NCBI RefSeq assembly: GCF_022014495.1
Contig: NZ_JAKLSQ010000024.1
Location: 1-45,952 of the forward strand
From: Sandaracinobacteroides sayramensis
GTDB taxonomy: Bacteria; Pseudomonadota; Alphaproteobacteria; Sphingomonadales; Sphingomonadaceae
Reading direction: 5' to 3'
DNA: 45,952 bases
The notes beneath the pieces were generated by a model. The model did not search any database and was not told the DNA's origin. It saw only the letters and a program-made list of their open reading frames with translations. Numbering within the stretch: the stretch's first letter is position 1; each line of letters starts with the position of its first letter. The position numbers and the translations under genes were made by a program. This document shows positions 35,925 to 44,230 of this stretch, piece after piece.

Positions 35925-36111
35925 GCTTGCCAAGTTCAACCTGTGCTTCCTGAATTCGCGCTCCCGCCCCTCAGCCGAAGCGGCGGGCGGCTTCGCAATC
36001 GACGCATTTCGCATAAACGACGGCCGGGCCATGCGCCAGCACTCTTCCCTCCGGCGGCATAGCCCACTCCCACCCTATCACGCCGACGCCTGAACCGGTG
36101 CTGAAACCGCC

Positions 36112-38358
36112 TCAGCCCAGATTCCTGAGCTTGATCGAAAAGAGGAAGGTGTTCCCTTCGCGCGCATTGGGGTTGTCCACATAATTGCGCTTCCAGGTCA
36201 CGCCGAACTCGAAGCATTCGTCGGTGTAGCTGACCCCCAGCCGGTGGCGGATGGGCTGGAAGCCGTCGTTGGTGGTGAAGACATCTTCCGCGCGCGAGGT
36301 GAGGTCGATGACGGTCGAGCCGAACACCGCCCAGTAATTGCCGAAAGCGACACGGGCGCCGGCGCGCACCTCCTCATGATCGGTCAGGTCTTCGAGATCG
36401 ATGTTGCGGTTGTACTTCAGATAGCCGACCGACACGAAGGTCTGCCGGCTGCCGATCGCGACATCGGTCTCGTTGCGGCGGATCGCCAGATTATTCTTGT
36501 CCAGCCGCAGCCGCTGCGTCACCTCCACATAGCGCCCGATCCGCACCGAGGCGCGGCCGACGATGTCGGACGTCCGCCCGGAAAGCCCGGTGCCTTGCGG
36601 GAAGTAATTCTCGTTGTTGTCCAGCCGGTAGCTCTGGCCCATCTGCGCGGAAAGGGCGAGGCCCGGCCGCGACCAGCGCCAGTCGACTCCATAGGTGATG
36701 CGGGTGCCGCCTTCCCAGCGGTCGTAGCCGGGGAAGCGGTTCAGCGAGAAGAGGTTTGAATCCTCGAGGTCGATGGCGCGCGAATCCTCGTTCGGAATCC
36801 CGCCGTTCGCCGTGGACGTGGAAGCGACGATCTGCACCCGCGGCGAAAGCGTCTGCGTTCCGCCGAACAACTGCCCGGCGAACGGCCATTCCATATCGAC
36901 CGCCGCCAGCGGCACGAAGCGCGCCGCCCAGCCGTCGCTGCCGGCGTAGACCGGCTCGTCCGCCAGCAGGGAGTCGCTCGCCGTATAGACATCGCCGCGC
37001 AGCAGGCCGGTGAAGGTGATGCGCTGCCCCATGGGCGTCAGGAAGCTGCGGTCCCACTGCGCGAAGGCCAGCGCCCGCGCCATCGACTGGCCGTCCTTGC
37101 GGTAGAGCCCCAGGCTGTTCGCCTGCACCAGCACCTGGCCGCCCAGCAGCTTGTCGGGCAGCCGCCACATCAGGTCGACGAGCGGCAGCGCCACCGGCAC
37201 CTTGCTGGCGTCCGAAGTCGGAGTCAGATCCTGGAAATACCAGCCGCGGACGGAGAAATAGCGCTGGCCGACCGCCGCGCGATCCTCGAAACGCTCCAGC
37301 GCATAGGTGCTGCGCAGGCGGGTATCCAGGCTCACCTGATAGCGGCCGAGGAAATTGTCGTCGTTCGTCAGCCGCGCGGAGAAGCTGGACCGCCAGCCAT
37401 CGCCATGCTCGATCCGGCCGTTGCCCTGGATCGCGCCGCGCAGCCGCTCCGGCGTGGAAACGATTTCCCCCGTCTGCAGATCCTCGCGCTGCCCCCGCGC
37501 ATAGGTCACCAGCCCGCCGATCTGGATCGGCCCGCCCGCGAAAAGCTGCCGATAATCGGCGCCGATCACCGGACGCACATTGGTGTAGAGATTGCCGGTG
37601 AGCGTCAGATCCTGATCGGGCGCGATCGACCAGAGATAAGGGATGCGCACTTCCCCGCCCAGCTCGCGCGAAATGCTGAAATCCGGCTGAAGGAGGCCCG
37701 TCTGGCTCTTGTCGAAACTGTCCGGATGGGAAAGCTTCGGCAGCGCCACCACCGGCACGCCGAACATTTCCAGCCGGGCCCCGGTATAGAAGACGCGCCC
37801 GCGCATCGGATCATGCACGACCCTCACCGCCTTCAGCTGCCACACAGGCTCCTTCGGGCAGCCGGTCACCTCGTCGACCACGGCGCAAGGCGAATAAGCG
37901 GCGCGATCCAGCCGCGACACGCCATTCTCGCGCACGCCGGACTTCGCCGCCAGCCGGCTGCCGTCGGACAGGATCAGCAGCAGATTCTCCACCGCGCCGT
38001 CGCGCAGCGATTCCGTCAGCTCGAAATCGTCGGCAACGGCGCGGATGCCGTTGCCGTCATCCATCATCACATTGCCGCTGGCTGAAACCAGCCCGGTGCG
38101 GCGATTGTAGACCACGGTGTCGGCTGTCACCGTCTGGTTCTCGCGGCGAACGCGCACATTGCCGGTGGCGGTGATCACCTCGACATTCTCGTCATAGACG
38201 AGCTGGTCGGCCTCGAACTCCACCATCGGTTCCGCCAGCGCCGGCGCCGCGGAAGGCGGCCCCGGCTCCTGCGCATGGGCGGCGACTGCCGGCAGCAGGG
38301 CAAGCAGCGCGGCGGAAAAAACCGGACGAAGGGGCGAGGAACTGCAAGCCATGGGCAT
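36112..38358 (-). CDS. lptD: LPS-assembly outer-membrane protein LptD
   Basis: A 748-aa outer-membrane barrel that, with LptE, inserts lipopolysaccharide-type glycolipid into the outer leaflet. After a signal peptide comes an OstA/LptA-like beta-jellyroll (VEFEADQLVYDENVEVITATG, VTADTVVYNRRTGLVSASGNV) to about residue 200, then the barrel, ending FLFSIKLRNLG. Cys in YSPCAVVDEVTGCP may form a disulfide. The start is either MPMA (38358) or MA (38352). It opens the lptD-surA-pdxA-rsmA series; with lptFG this supplies both ends of the Lpt bridge. Confidence 0.94.
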   Translation of the reverse strand: MPMACSSSPLRPVFSAALLALLPAVAAHAQEPGPPSAAPALAEPMVEFEADQLVYDENVEVITATGNVRVRRENQTVTADTVVYNRRTGLVSASGNVMMDDGNGIRAVADDFELTESLRDGAVENLLLILSDGSRLAAKSGVRENGVSRLDRAAYSPCAVVDEVTGCPKEPVWQLKAVRVVHDPMRGRVFYTGARLEMFGVPVVALPKLSHPDSFDKSQTGLLQPDFSISRELGGEVRIPYLWSIAPDQDLTLTGNLYTNVRPVIGADYRQLFAGGPIQIGGLVTYARGQREDLQTGEIVSTPERLRGAIQGNGRIEHGDGWRSSFSARLTNDDNFLGRYQVSLDTRLRSTYALERFEDRAAVGQRYFSVRGWYFQDLTPTSDASKVPVALPLVDLMWRLPDKLLGGQVLVQANSLGLYRKDGQSMARALAFAQWDRSFLTPMGQRITFTGLLRGDVYTASDSLLADEPVYAGSDGWAARFVPLAAVDMEWPFAGQLFGGTQTLSPRVQIVASTSTANGGIPNEDSRAIDLEDSNLFSLNRFPGYDRWEGGTRITYGVDWRWSRPGLALSAQMGQSYRLDNNENYFPQGTGLSGRTSDIVGRASVRIGRYVEVTQRLRLDKNNLAIRRNETDVAIGSRQTFVSVGYLKYNRNIDLEDLTDHEEVRAGARVAFGNYWAVFGSTVIDLTSRAEDVFTTNDGFQPIRHRLGVSYTDECFEFGVTWKRNYVDNPNAREGNTFLFSIKLRNLG

Positions 38359-38492
38359 CGCCGGCTTTACGAGGCACACCGCCGCCATTCAAGCCGTGAC
38401 CTTGCACCCGGCGATCGGGCGGATATGGCGAAACCGCCCCGTCACCGCGGGCTTGCCCCCTGGCCTGGATTTTCTTGGCAGGAGATGCCGGT

Positions 38493-39077
38493 TCAGAAGG
38501 GCAGGACCCGCCCTTCGCGCGTATATTTCAGATAGCCGACGTTCGCCCCCAGCCGCCAGCCGGCGCCAAGGCGGATCGGCACCAGCACGACATTGCCCCG
38601 CTGGTGGTAATTGGCCGACACTCCGCCGATCAGATAGGCTTTCCCCTCCACCGCCGGGAAGCGCTGGAAGATGTCGTCCGTGTCGTGCAGATTATAGACC
38701 AGCACGAAGCTGCGCGAGGCATCGCCGCCGACGTCGGGGCCGATGGAGGGGCCTGTCCAGTGCACGGTCCGCGCCCCTTCCACCTTGGAATGGAGGGTGC
38801 CCTTGCCATAGCGCAGGCCCACCAATAGCGCCCCGCCGCCTTCGCGGCCGACGATATAGGCATTGGGCTTGCCCAGATCGGCGAAGACCTTCTCGATGAC
38901 TTTCGCCACCCCTTCGGAGGCGTCGCCGAAAGCCCCATCGGCGGCCTGGGCGATCTCGCCCATTTCATAGGCGGCGGACTTGGCATCGTTCGCCAGCGTA
39001 TCCTGCGCGACCGCCGCCGAGGGCAAAGCAAGAGAGACGGCCGCGAGCAGGGCGAATGGGGAAATGAAGCGAGTCAT
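38493..39077 (-). CDS. eipA: Periplasmic EipA-like DUF1134 protein
   Basis: A 194-aa exported protein: signal peptide MTRFISPFALLAAVSLALPS with AVAQ cleavage, then a helical start and a small beta-rich DUF1134 domain (NAYIVGREGGGALLVGLRYG, WTGPSIGPDVGGDASRSFVL). The DUF1134 protein EipA of Brucella supports envelope integrity, and its deletion is synthetic with O-polysaccharide loss; the Caulobacter relative is reported as essential. GGGGAGG sits nine bases before ATG 39077; ATG 39086 is an alternative. Location beside lptD fits an envelope role. Confidence 0.88.
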   Translation of the reverse strand: MTRFISPFALLAAVSLALPSAAVAQDTLANDAKSAAYEMGEIAQAADGAFGDASEGVAKVIEKVFADLGKPNAYIVGREGGGALLVGLRYGKGTLHSKVEGARTVHWTGPSIGPDVGGDASRSFVLVYNLHDTDDIFQRFPAVEGKAYLIGGVSANYHQRGNVVLVPIRLGAGWRLGANVGYLKYTREGRVLPF

Positions 39078-39127
39078 GGGCGACATCCTCCCCTTCCGGC
39101 CTGAATCGGCGATGAATCCCGCCCCGA

Positions 39128-39787
39128 TCACCTTTCCGCAGCCACAGGATTGCGCAGCACGGCCATCCCTGAAATCTCCACTTCCACCACATCCCCCGGC
39201 TTCAGCCACAATTGGGGGACACGCTTCTCGCCCACACCGCCACAGGTGCCGGTAGCGATCACATCGCCGGGATTGAGCTCGGTGAAGGCGGAGATATACG
39301 CGATCAGCGTCTCCACATCGTGCAGCATCAGCTCGATCGCAGTATGCTGCACCGTCTCCCCGTTCACCCGGGTCGAGAGGCTGTGCCGGCGATAATCCCC
39401 GAACGCGGCGGCGGGCAGCAGTTCCGGGCCGATGCTGCCGGAGCGGTCGAAATTCTTGCCGGGCGTGAACTGGGCGGTGTGGCGCTGCCAGTCGCGCAAC
39501 GAACCGTCCAGGAAAGGCGTCCAGCCGGCCACATGCTGCAACGCCCGCTCGCGCGGGATGTGCCGACCGGCCGTGCCGATCACCAATGCCAGTTCGCCTT
39601 CATAATCGAAGCTTTCGGAATTGGCCGGTTTCACCAGCGGCTCGCCGGCGCGCACCAGCGATTGCGGCGTGCGCAGGAACAGCATCGGATGCGGGCCGCT
39701 TTCGCCGCGCCCCATTTCGTCGCGGTGCGCGGCGTAGTTCACCGCCGCGCAGAAGATGCGGGCATGGCGTTCGGGAAACCAGGTCAT
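39128..39787 (-). CDS. Fumarylacetoacetate-hydrolase family protein
   Basis: A 219-aa enzyme of the FAH fold, which cleaves C-C bonds or decarboxylates/isomerises oxo-acids. Family elements: YAAHRDEMGRG, FLRTPQSLV, FDYEGELALVIG (metal-binding Glu), DGSLRDWQRHTAQFTPGKNF and the final GDVIATGTCGGVG. The true substrate is not deducible and no aromatic catabolism genes are nearby. The ATG overlaps the pdeM stop (ATGA), so it is translated with that gene. Confidence 0.88.
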   Translation of the reverse strand: MTWFPERHARIFCAAVNYAAHRDEMGRGESGPHPMLFLRTPQSLVRAGEPLVKPANSESFDYEGELALVIGTAGRHIPRERALQHVAGWTPFLDGSLRDWQRHTAQFTPGKNFDRSGSIGPELLPAAAFGDYRRHSLSTRVNGETVQHTAIELMLHDVETLIAYISAFTELNPGDVIATGTCGGVGEKRVPQLWLKPGDVVEVEISGMAVLRNPVAAER

Positions 39788-40557
39788 GCGGCTTTGTCCT
39801 TGTCCAAGGGGGACTTATCCGGGGCGGGAATGCGCAGCAGCCCTTCCGGCAGCGCCAGCAAGGCCTCGGGCCGGGCCCCCAGCGCCCGGGCGAAGGCGGG
39901 ATCGTCGACGAACAGCCCGCCGGCGAAGGCGCCATAGGCCGGAAGCACCAGCCGCTCGCCGGCAAGCGCCAGGCAACGGCGGCTGACTCGCCGGCCGGTT
40001 CGAAGCTCCAGCAGAACCTTCGGGTGGAAATGGCCGCTGATCTCCGCGCCCGATCCATCCGGTTCCGCCGCGTCTGATCCATACGGCTCCGCCACGTCGG
40101 GTTTATACGGCTCCGCCACGTCTGATTTATGCGGCTCCGCCTCATGGCGAAGCGCGATGCCACCCAGCCGCACCTCCGGCACGGCCTGCCCGCCAAGCGC
40201 AGCGCCGCTCTCTCCATCATGATTGCCCGTCACCCACAGCCATCGGGTGGAATCCAGCAGGGCGGCCAGCAGCTCGCGCGCGGCTTCCGGCAGGCGGGCC
40301 GGCCCATCGGCGTCGTGGAAACTGTCCCCCAGCGCGACCACGTCCCGCGCGCCCGTCAGGCGGACGGCGGCGGCCAGCTTGCGCAGCGTGTCCACACTGT
40401 CGTGGGGCGGCAGAAGCCAGCCCTTGCGGGCGAAAGCCGAGCCCTTTTCCAGATGCAGATCGGCCACCAGCAGCGTCTCGCGCGCGGGCCAGAACAGCGC
40501 GCCGCAAGTCAGGGGGTGCAGCGTCTCACCCGCGAACGAAAAGGAAACATCGCCCAT
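39784..40557 (-). CDS. pdeM: PdeM-type metallophosphoesterase (ligase-associated) with an octapeptide repeat insert
   Basis: A 257-aa calcineurin-like phosphoesterase. The metal-site motifs are complete: ADLHLEKGS (Asp33/His35), GDSFHD (77-82), GNHD (111-114) and GHFH (175-178). The family is often encoded with an ATP-dependent ligase and helicase in a DNA-repair set, but none of those is here. Between the third and fourth motifs, residues 138-169 hold four octapeptides of the AEPYKPDV type, adding about 30 residues to the usual length. ATG 40557 is preferred, as the conserved region starts just after it; the upstream frame is low-complexity repeat DNA. Confidence 0.85.
   Translation of the reverse strand: MGDVSFSFAGETLHPLTCGALFWPARETLLVADLHLEKGSAFARKGWLLPPHDSVDTLRKLAAAVRLTGARDVVALGDSFHDADGPARLPEAARELLAALLDSTRWLWVTGNHDGESGAALGGQAVPEVRLGGIALRHEAEPHKSDVAEPYKPDVAEPYGSDAAEPDGSGAEISGHFHPKVLLELRTGRRVSRRCLALAGERLVLPAYGAFAGGLFVDDPAFARALGARPEALLALPEGLLRIPAPDKSPLDKDKAA
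40052..40147. repeat. Four tandem 24-bp units inside pdeM
   Basis: Units start at 40052, 40076, 40100 and 40124 and share CGGCTCCGCC or a one-base variant. The two middle units are nearly identical. Each encodes eight residues, so the frame is kept whatever the copy number. Confidence 0.8.
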
Positions 40558-40601
40558 GCCCCGGCCATAGCGGCATCGCCCTGCCCGCTGCAATGGCCTC
40601 G

Positions 40602-40647
40602 CGCTGGAAGCGCAGAAAACAGGAAATACGCTGGAAGCGCGGAAAAC
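40602..40647. repeat. Direct repeat upstream of pdeM
   Basis: The 19-base motif at 40602-40620 recurs at 40629-40647 with one mismatch (CGCTGGAAGCGCRGAAAAC), a 27-bp period. Fainter copies with GGAAGCG or GAAGCG occur at 40648-40770. The stretch lies between pdeM and wzi and shows no gene. Confidence 0.6.
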
Positions 40648-40702
40648 CGAAAGAGCGCGGAGAAACCAGATTGAGAACCCATAGAAGCAATGGATACATT
40701 GT

Positions 40703-40732
40703 CCGTCATCCCGGGTCAAGCCCGGGGCGACG
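40703..40732. repeat. Palindromic CCCGGG element between wzi and pdeM
   Basis: CCGTCATCCCGGGTCAAGCC followed by CGGGGCGACG forms a hairpin with CCCGGG arms around TCAAG and weaker outer pairing. Elements with this CGTCATCCCGGG core are dispersed in many alphaproteobacterial genomes, usually in intergenic DNA. It may also end the wzi transcript. Confidence 0.5.
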
Positions 40733-40768
40733 AAGGGGAACAGGTGGCCCCAGCCTGGAAGCGGGAAC

Positions 40769-42265
40769 CTAGAAGCGCGTCGTCCAGCTGATCTCGCCCT
40801 GCACCAGGAACGGATCGCGCGTCGGCGTGTTCGGGGCGTTATATTGCAGACGGGTGGCGGCCTTCACATCGCCGATGCGGGTCGGCCAGTTCACGCCGCC
40901 TTCCCACTGCACGATCTCCTCGCGCTTCTGCGAAATCCGGTAAGTCTCATAATTGTTCAGATTCAGCATGATATGCCGCGCCGCCAGATTCCAGCGGCGG
41001 TTCCGGGTGTCGGTCAACGCCAGATGCATGGTCAGCGCCCGCGCGTCGCCATCGAGCGAATGGCCGATCGGCCGGCGGCCGTAAGTCCAGCCGTCATAAT
41101 AGATGAAATTATTATATGTGGACCCCGGATAGGCGCTGCTTCCCATCAGCCGGCCGAAGAATTTCGCGGCCTGACTGTCCACATATTCGAAGCCCGCGTC
41201 CAGAAGCGCCCCATCCTTGCCTACCGGCCCGGAAATCCCGGCGCCGATCTGCCGGGCGAACTGCTCGATCAGGATATTGTCGGCATCCTCGGCGGTGGTG
41301 GCGAAATGCAGCTTCAATATCTGCCCGGTATCACCGATCGGCCGGCGGTAGCTCATGTCGAAACCGGCCAGCTGGTTCCCCGGTTCGTCCAGCGTTCCGG
41401 TGTTGTCGAAATCCCCGAAACCGATCAGCGCTTTGCCGATGGTCCGCGCGTCGCAGGGCCGGCCGCTGCCGCAAAGCTGCAGCCCCCGGTTCAGGCCGAT
41501 CTCGAACCAGGGGGTCGGCTGGAAGGCGAAGCGCATGCCGATCATCGCCGGATTGTCGAAATCCCGCTGCTCGTCGGCTATCCCCACGAACATGTCGAAC
41601 GTCACCGGCCCCAGCCAGCGGAGTAGCGGAAAGTCGATATTGAAAGGCTCCAGCCGGCGGAATCCCACGCGCGGCATCGGCCGGGCGCTGCTGGAGAACA
41701 ACATGGCGCCGTCGTGCCCGGCCCCCCACCAATTGTCGAACCAGCCGCCGTAAAGTGCCCAGTTGCTGCCCAGCCGCAGCGCCACATAGCTGGGGTCGGG
41801 CGCGAAGCCATTGCCATGCTGCGTCGCCGGGCGGCCGTCGTTGCCGTCGCTCTGCCAGCTTCCGCCCCAGGTGACGTGCAGATTGCCCAGATCGTGCGAG
41901 GCGGAAACCGAGGCATCCGCCCGGTTGCGCGCCACCCGGTCGAAGGTGCGGACCAGCGCCGCCTCGTTGGTGGCCGACGCCCGCAGCTCGAAATGCGTCT
42001 TGCGGCCGGCGAACTCGGAAAGCGTGCGCACCCGCCCCACGGCGGCGGCCAGATGCGGGGGCAAGGCACCGTCCGCTTGCGCCCGCTGCAGGCCGCGGTT
42101 GATCTGCGACCAGGGCAAGGGCCAGGCGTCGATCGGCCCGACGATATAGCCATGCGCGCGCAGAAGCTCGATATCGGTGCGCAACCGCGCATCCCCCGGG
42201 CCGACCCATGGATCAGCGGCGGCCGGCGCTGCCATCAGCAGGAACAGCGCCGCAAGCCTTCTCAT
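40769..42265 (-). CDS. Wzi-family (capsule assembly) outer-membrane protein
   Basis: A 498-aa protein: signal peptide MRRLAALFLLMAAPAAA, an N-terminal helical plug (IELLRAHGYIVGPIDAWPLPWSQI) and a long run of amphipathic strands ending in an aromatic residue (GEISWTTRF), as expected for an 18-strand barrel of the Wzi type. Wzi is a surface lectin that anchors capsule. Central features include YGGWFDNWWGAGHDGAML. GGAGAG precedes ATG 42265, and the start overlaps the cytidylyltransferase stop by four bases, so surface display and nucleotide activation are genetically linked. The ligand is unknown. Confidence 0.88.
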   Translation of the reverse strand: MRRLAALFLLMAAPAAADPWVGPGDARLRTDIELLRAHGYIVGPIDAWPLPWSQINRGLQRAQADGALPPHLAAAVGRVRTLSEFAGRKTHFELRASATNEAALVRTFDRVARNRADASVSASHDLGNLHVTWGGSWQSDGNDGRPATQHGNGFAPDPSYVALRLGSNWALYGGWFDNWWGAGHDGAMLFSSSARPMPRVGFRRLEPFNIDFPLLRWLGPVTFDMFVGIADEQRDFDNPAMIGMRFAFQPTPWFEIGLNRGLQLCGSGRPCDARTIGKALIGFGDFDNTGTLDEPGNQLAGFDMSYRRPIGDTGQILKLHFATTAEDADNILIEQFARQIGAGISGPVGKDGALLDAGFEYVDSQAAKFFGRLMGSSAYPGSTYNNFIYYDGWTYGRRPIGHSLDGDARALTMHLALTDTRNRRWNLAARHIMLNLNNYETYRISQKREEIVQWEGGVNWPTRIGDVKAATRLQYNAPNTPTRDPFLVQGEISWTTRF

Positions 42266-42981
42266 GCCGCTCTCCACTCGTCGCGCGCCAGCTTCAGCGC
42301 GCGCGCATCGTCCACATCCAGCCAGGGGGCATCGCCAATATCCACCGCCTGCGCAAGTCCGGCCCCAGCCAATATGGACACACCGTCCGACAGGCCCGGC
42401 GAACGGAGGCTGTCCAGCGCCGAGACCAGTTCCGGGCCGATGCGGAACAGCCCGGTGTCATAGCAGTCGTAAACCGCCAGATGCTTGCCGATGGCGCGAA
42501 TCCGCCCATCCCCGGTCCGCACCCGGGTGACGTCCGCCTCGTCGACATGGGGATGGCCGAGCCGCCGGTCCACGCCCAGCGCCAGAGGCAATGCCGCCCC
42601 CTCCACCAGCCGCCGCACCAGTTGCGGCGACAGCAGATGGTCCGCCATCATCAGCAGGCTGCCAGGGCCGATATGCGCCCGCGCCGCCAGCAGGGAAACG
42701 CCATTGGGCGTGGTTTCCCAATGCGGATTGTGCACGAAGTCCACCGGCAGTCCGGCGCCCGATGCTGCCGACGCCGCCGCCGCCTCGATCGCCTCCGCCC
42801 GATAGCCCAGCACCACCACCGCCCGCGCCGCGCCGCCCGCCTGCATCGCCGCCAGGGCATGGGCGATCAGCGGCCGCCCGCCCACATCCACCAGCGGCTT
42901 CACGGGCGCGACGGAGCGCAGGCGGGAACCTGCGCCCGCTGCAAGAATGATGGCCGCAGGGCCCGACACGGCGGTCGTCAT
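42262..42981 (-). CDS. Sugar/alcohol-phosphate nucleotidyltransferase, candidate inositol-phosphate cytidylyltransferase
   Basis: A 239-aa enzyme with the nucleotidyltransferase signature ILAAGAGSRL (residues 12-21) followed by PVKPL (Lys28), plus MMADHLLS and the product-binding region NPHWETTPNGVSL. The overall look is that of cytidylyltransferases acting on choline phosphate or inositol-1-phosphate (LicC/IPCT-like), not of large sugar-nucleotide pyrophosphorylases. Its position 30 bp after an inositol-3-phosphate synthase and next to CDP-alcohol transferases argues for CTP and inositol phosphate as substrates; this is inferred from context. Confidence 0.8.
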   Translation of the reverse strand: MTTAVSGPAAIILAAGAGSRLRSVAPVKPLVDVGGRPLIAHALAAMQAGGAARAVVVLGYRAEAIEAAAASAASGAGLPVDFVHNPHWETTPNGVSLLAARAHIGPGSLLMMADHLLSPQLVRRLVEGAALPLALGVDRRLGHPHVDEADVTRVRTGDGRIRAIGKHLAVYDCYDTGLFRIGPELVSALDSLRSPGLSDGVSILAGAGLAQAVDIGDAPWLDVDDARALKLARDEWRAA

Positions 42982-43011
42982 CCGGCCGGACTAGGGTCGC
43001 TTTATTGCGGA

Positions 43012-44142
43012 TCAGTGACGGGTGACGGCCGCCGGCACCGCATCCAGCTCCTCGCCCCGGATGAAAGCCTCCAGCTGGCGATGCGCCTCGGAATCCGCGA
43101 GCTGCACGGGCGGATGCTTGCAGAAGGACGAGGCCGGAGCGGAAATCACCCCGCCGATCCCGCGCGCGCGGGCGAGCGCCGCGCAACGGATGAGGTCGAT
43201 GGCAACCCCGGCCGAGTTCGGGCTGTCCTCCACCGACAGGCGAAGCTCGATGTTCATCGGCACGCCCCCGAACAATTGCCCTTCCATGCGCAGGAAGCAG
43301 ACCTTGTTGTCGTTCTGCCAGGCCACATAGTCGGACGGGCCGACATGGATATTGTCGTCGTCCAGCCGCCGGTCGGTGGCCGACTGCACGGCTTCCGTCT
43401 TCGATTTCTTCTTCGATTCCAGCCGGTCGCGGGCCAGCATGTTCAGGAAGTCGGTGTTGCCGCCGGTGTTCAGCTGATAGGTGCGGTCGAGGCGGACTCC
43501 CCGGCGCGCGAACAGGTCGGTCAGCGTGCGGTGGACGATGGTCGCCCCCAGCTGCGCCTTGATGTCGTCGCCGATCAGCGGCACGCCGGCTTCCGCGAAG
43601 CGCTTCGCCCAGTCGGGATTGCTGGCGATGAACACGGGGATGTTGTTCACGAAGGCGACTCCGGCCTTCAGCGCCGCCTCGGCGTAGAATTCCGTCGCCT
43701 TCTGGCTGCCGACCGGCAGATAGTTCATCAGCACATGCGTCTCGCTGCGCTTCAGCGTCTCGATCACATCGTCGAGGTTCGGCTGCGCCGCATCGGCCAC
43801 GCGGAAGCTGCGGTCCTCGGAAGCCTCCAGCATGTGCGGCGCCACGCCGTCCAGCACTGGCCCCATCCGCACGAGGGTGCCGGTCGGCGCGACATGGTCG
43901 CAGAAGATGGTGGTGCAATTGGGCTTGGCGAAGATCGCCTCCGCCACGTCGAGGCCGACCTTGCGGCGGTCCACATCGAAGGCGGCCACGATGCGCAGAT
44001 CCTTCGGGCGCCAGCCGCCGACATCCCAGTGGCTGAGTCCGATGGCTTCATTGGCGCCACCGTTGGAATAATGGGCGATCCCCTGAACGAGCGAGCTGGC
44101 ACAGTTGCCAACGCCCGCAATCGCGACATTGATGGGTGTCAT
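43012..44142 (-). CDS. ino1: Inositol-3-phosphate synthase, actinobacterial type
   Basis: A 376-aa NAD-dependent enzyme that converts glucose-6-phosphate to myo-inositol-3-phosphate. The nucleotide loop AGVGNCASSLVQG is at residues 9-21. SYLPVGS-like NYLPVGSQKATEFYAE, FVNNIPVFIASNPDWAKRF, GDDIKAQLGATI, QLNTGGNTDFLNM and SPNSAGV follow in the order of the Mycobacterium enzyme, with similar length (367 aa there). This is unlike the longer eukaryotic form. ATG 44142 opens the conserved N-terminus; only weak AAGGATGG precedes it. The gene lies between the transferase fusion and the cytidylyltransferase. Confidence 0.95.
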   Translation of the reverse strand: MTPINVAIAGVGNCASSLVQGIAHYSNGGANEAIGLSHWDVGGWRPKDLRIVAAFDVDRRKVGLDVAEAIFAKPNCTTIFCDHVAPTGTLVRMGPVLDGVAPHMLEASEDRSFRVADAAQPNLDDVIETLKRSETHVLMNYLPVGSQKATEFYAEAALKAGVAFVNNIPVFIASNPDWAKRFAEAGVPLIGDDIKAQLGATIVHRTLTDLFARRGVRLDRTYQLNTGGNTDFLNMLARDRLESKKKSKTEAVQSATDRRLDDDNIHVGPSDYVAWQNDNKVCFLRMEGQLFGGVPMNIELRLSVEDSPNSAGVAIDLIRCAALARARGIGGVISAPASSFCKHPPVQLADSEAHRQLEAFIRGEELDAVPAAVTRH

Positions 44143-44230
44143 TAAGGGGGAACCATCCTTTCAGAAAACAGCCTGCCTGGCTGCCGGAAACCATTGCTGG
44201 AAATCGTTGTCAGAAAATCGAAACAATTCT

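Noticed and set aside
42208-44145. Plus-strand frame opposite wzi start, cytidylyltransferase and ino1
   Set aside because: Antisense shadow; the minus-strand genes have intact motifs and overlapping starts and stops.
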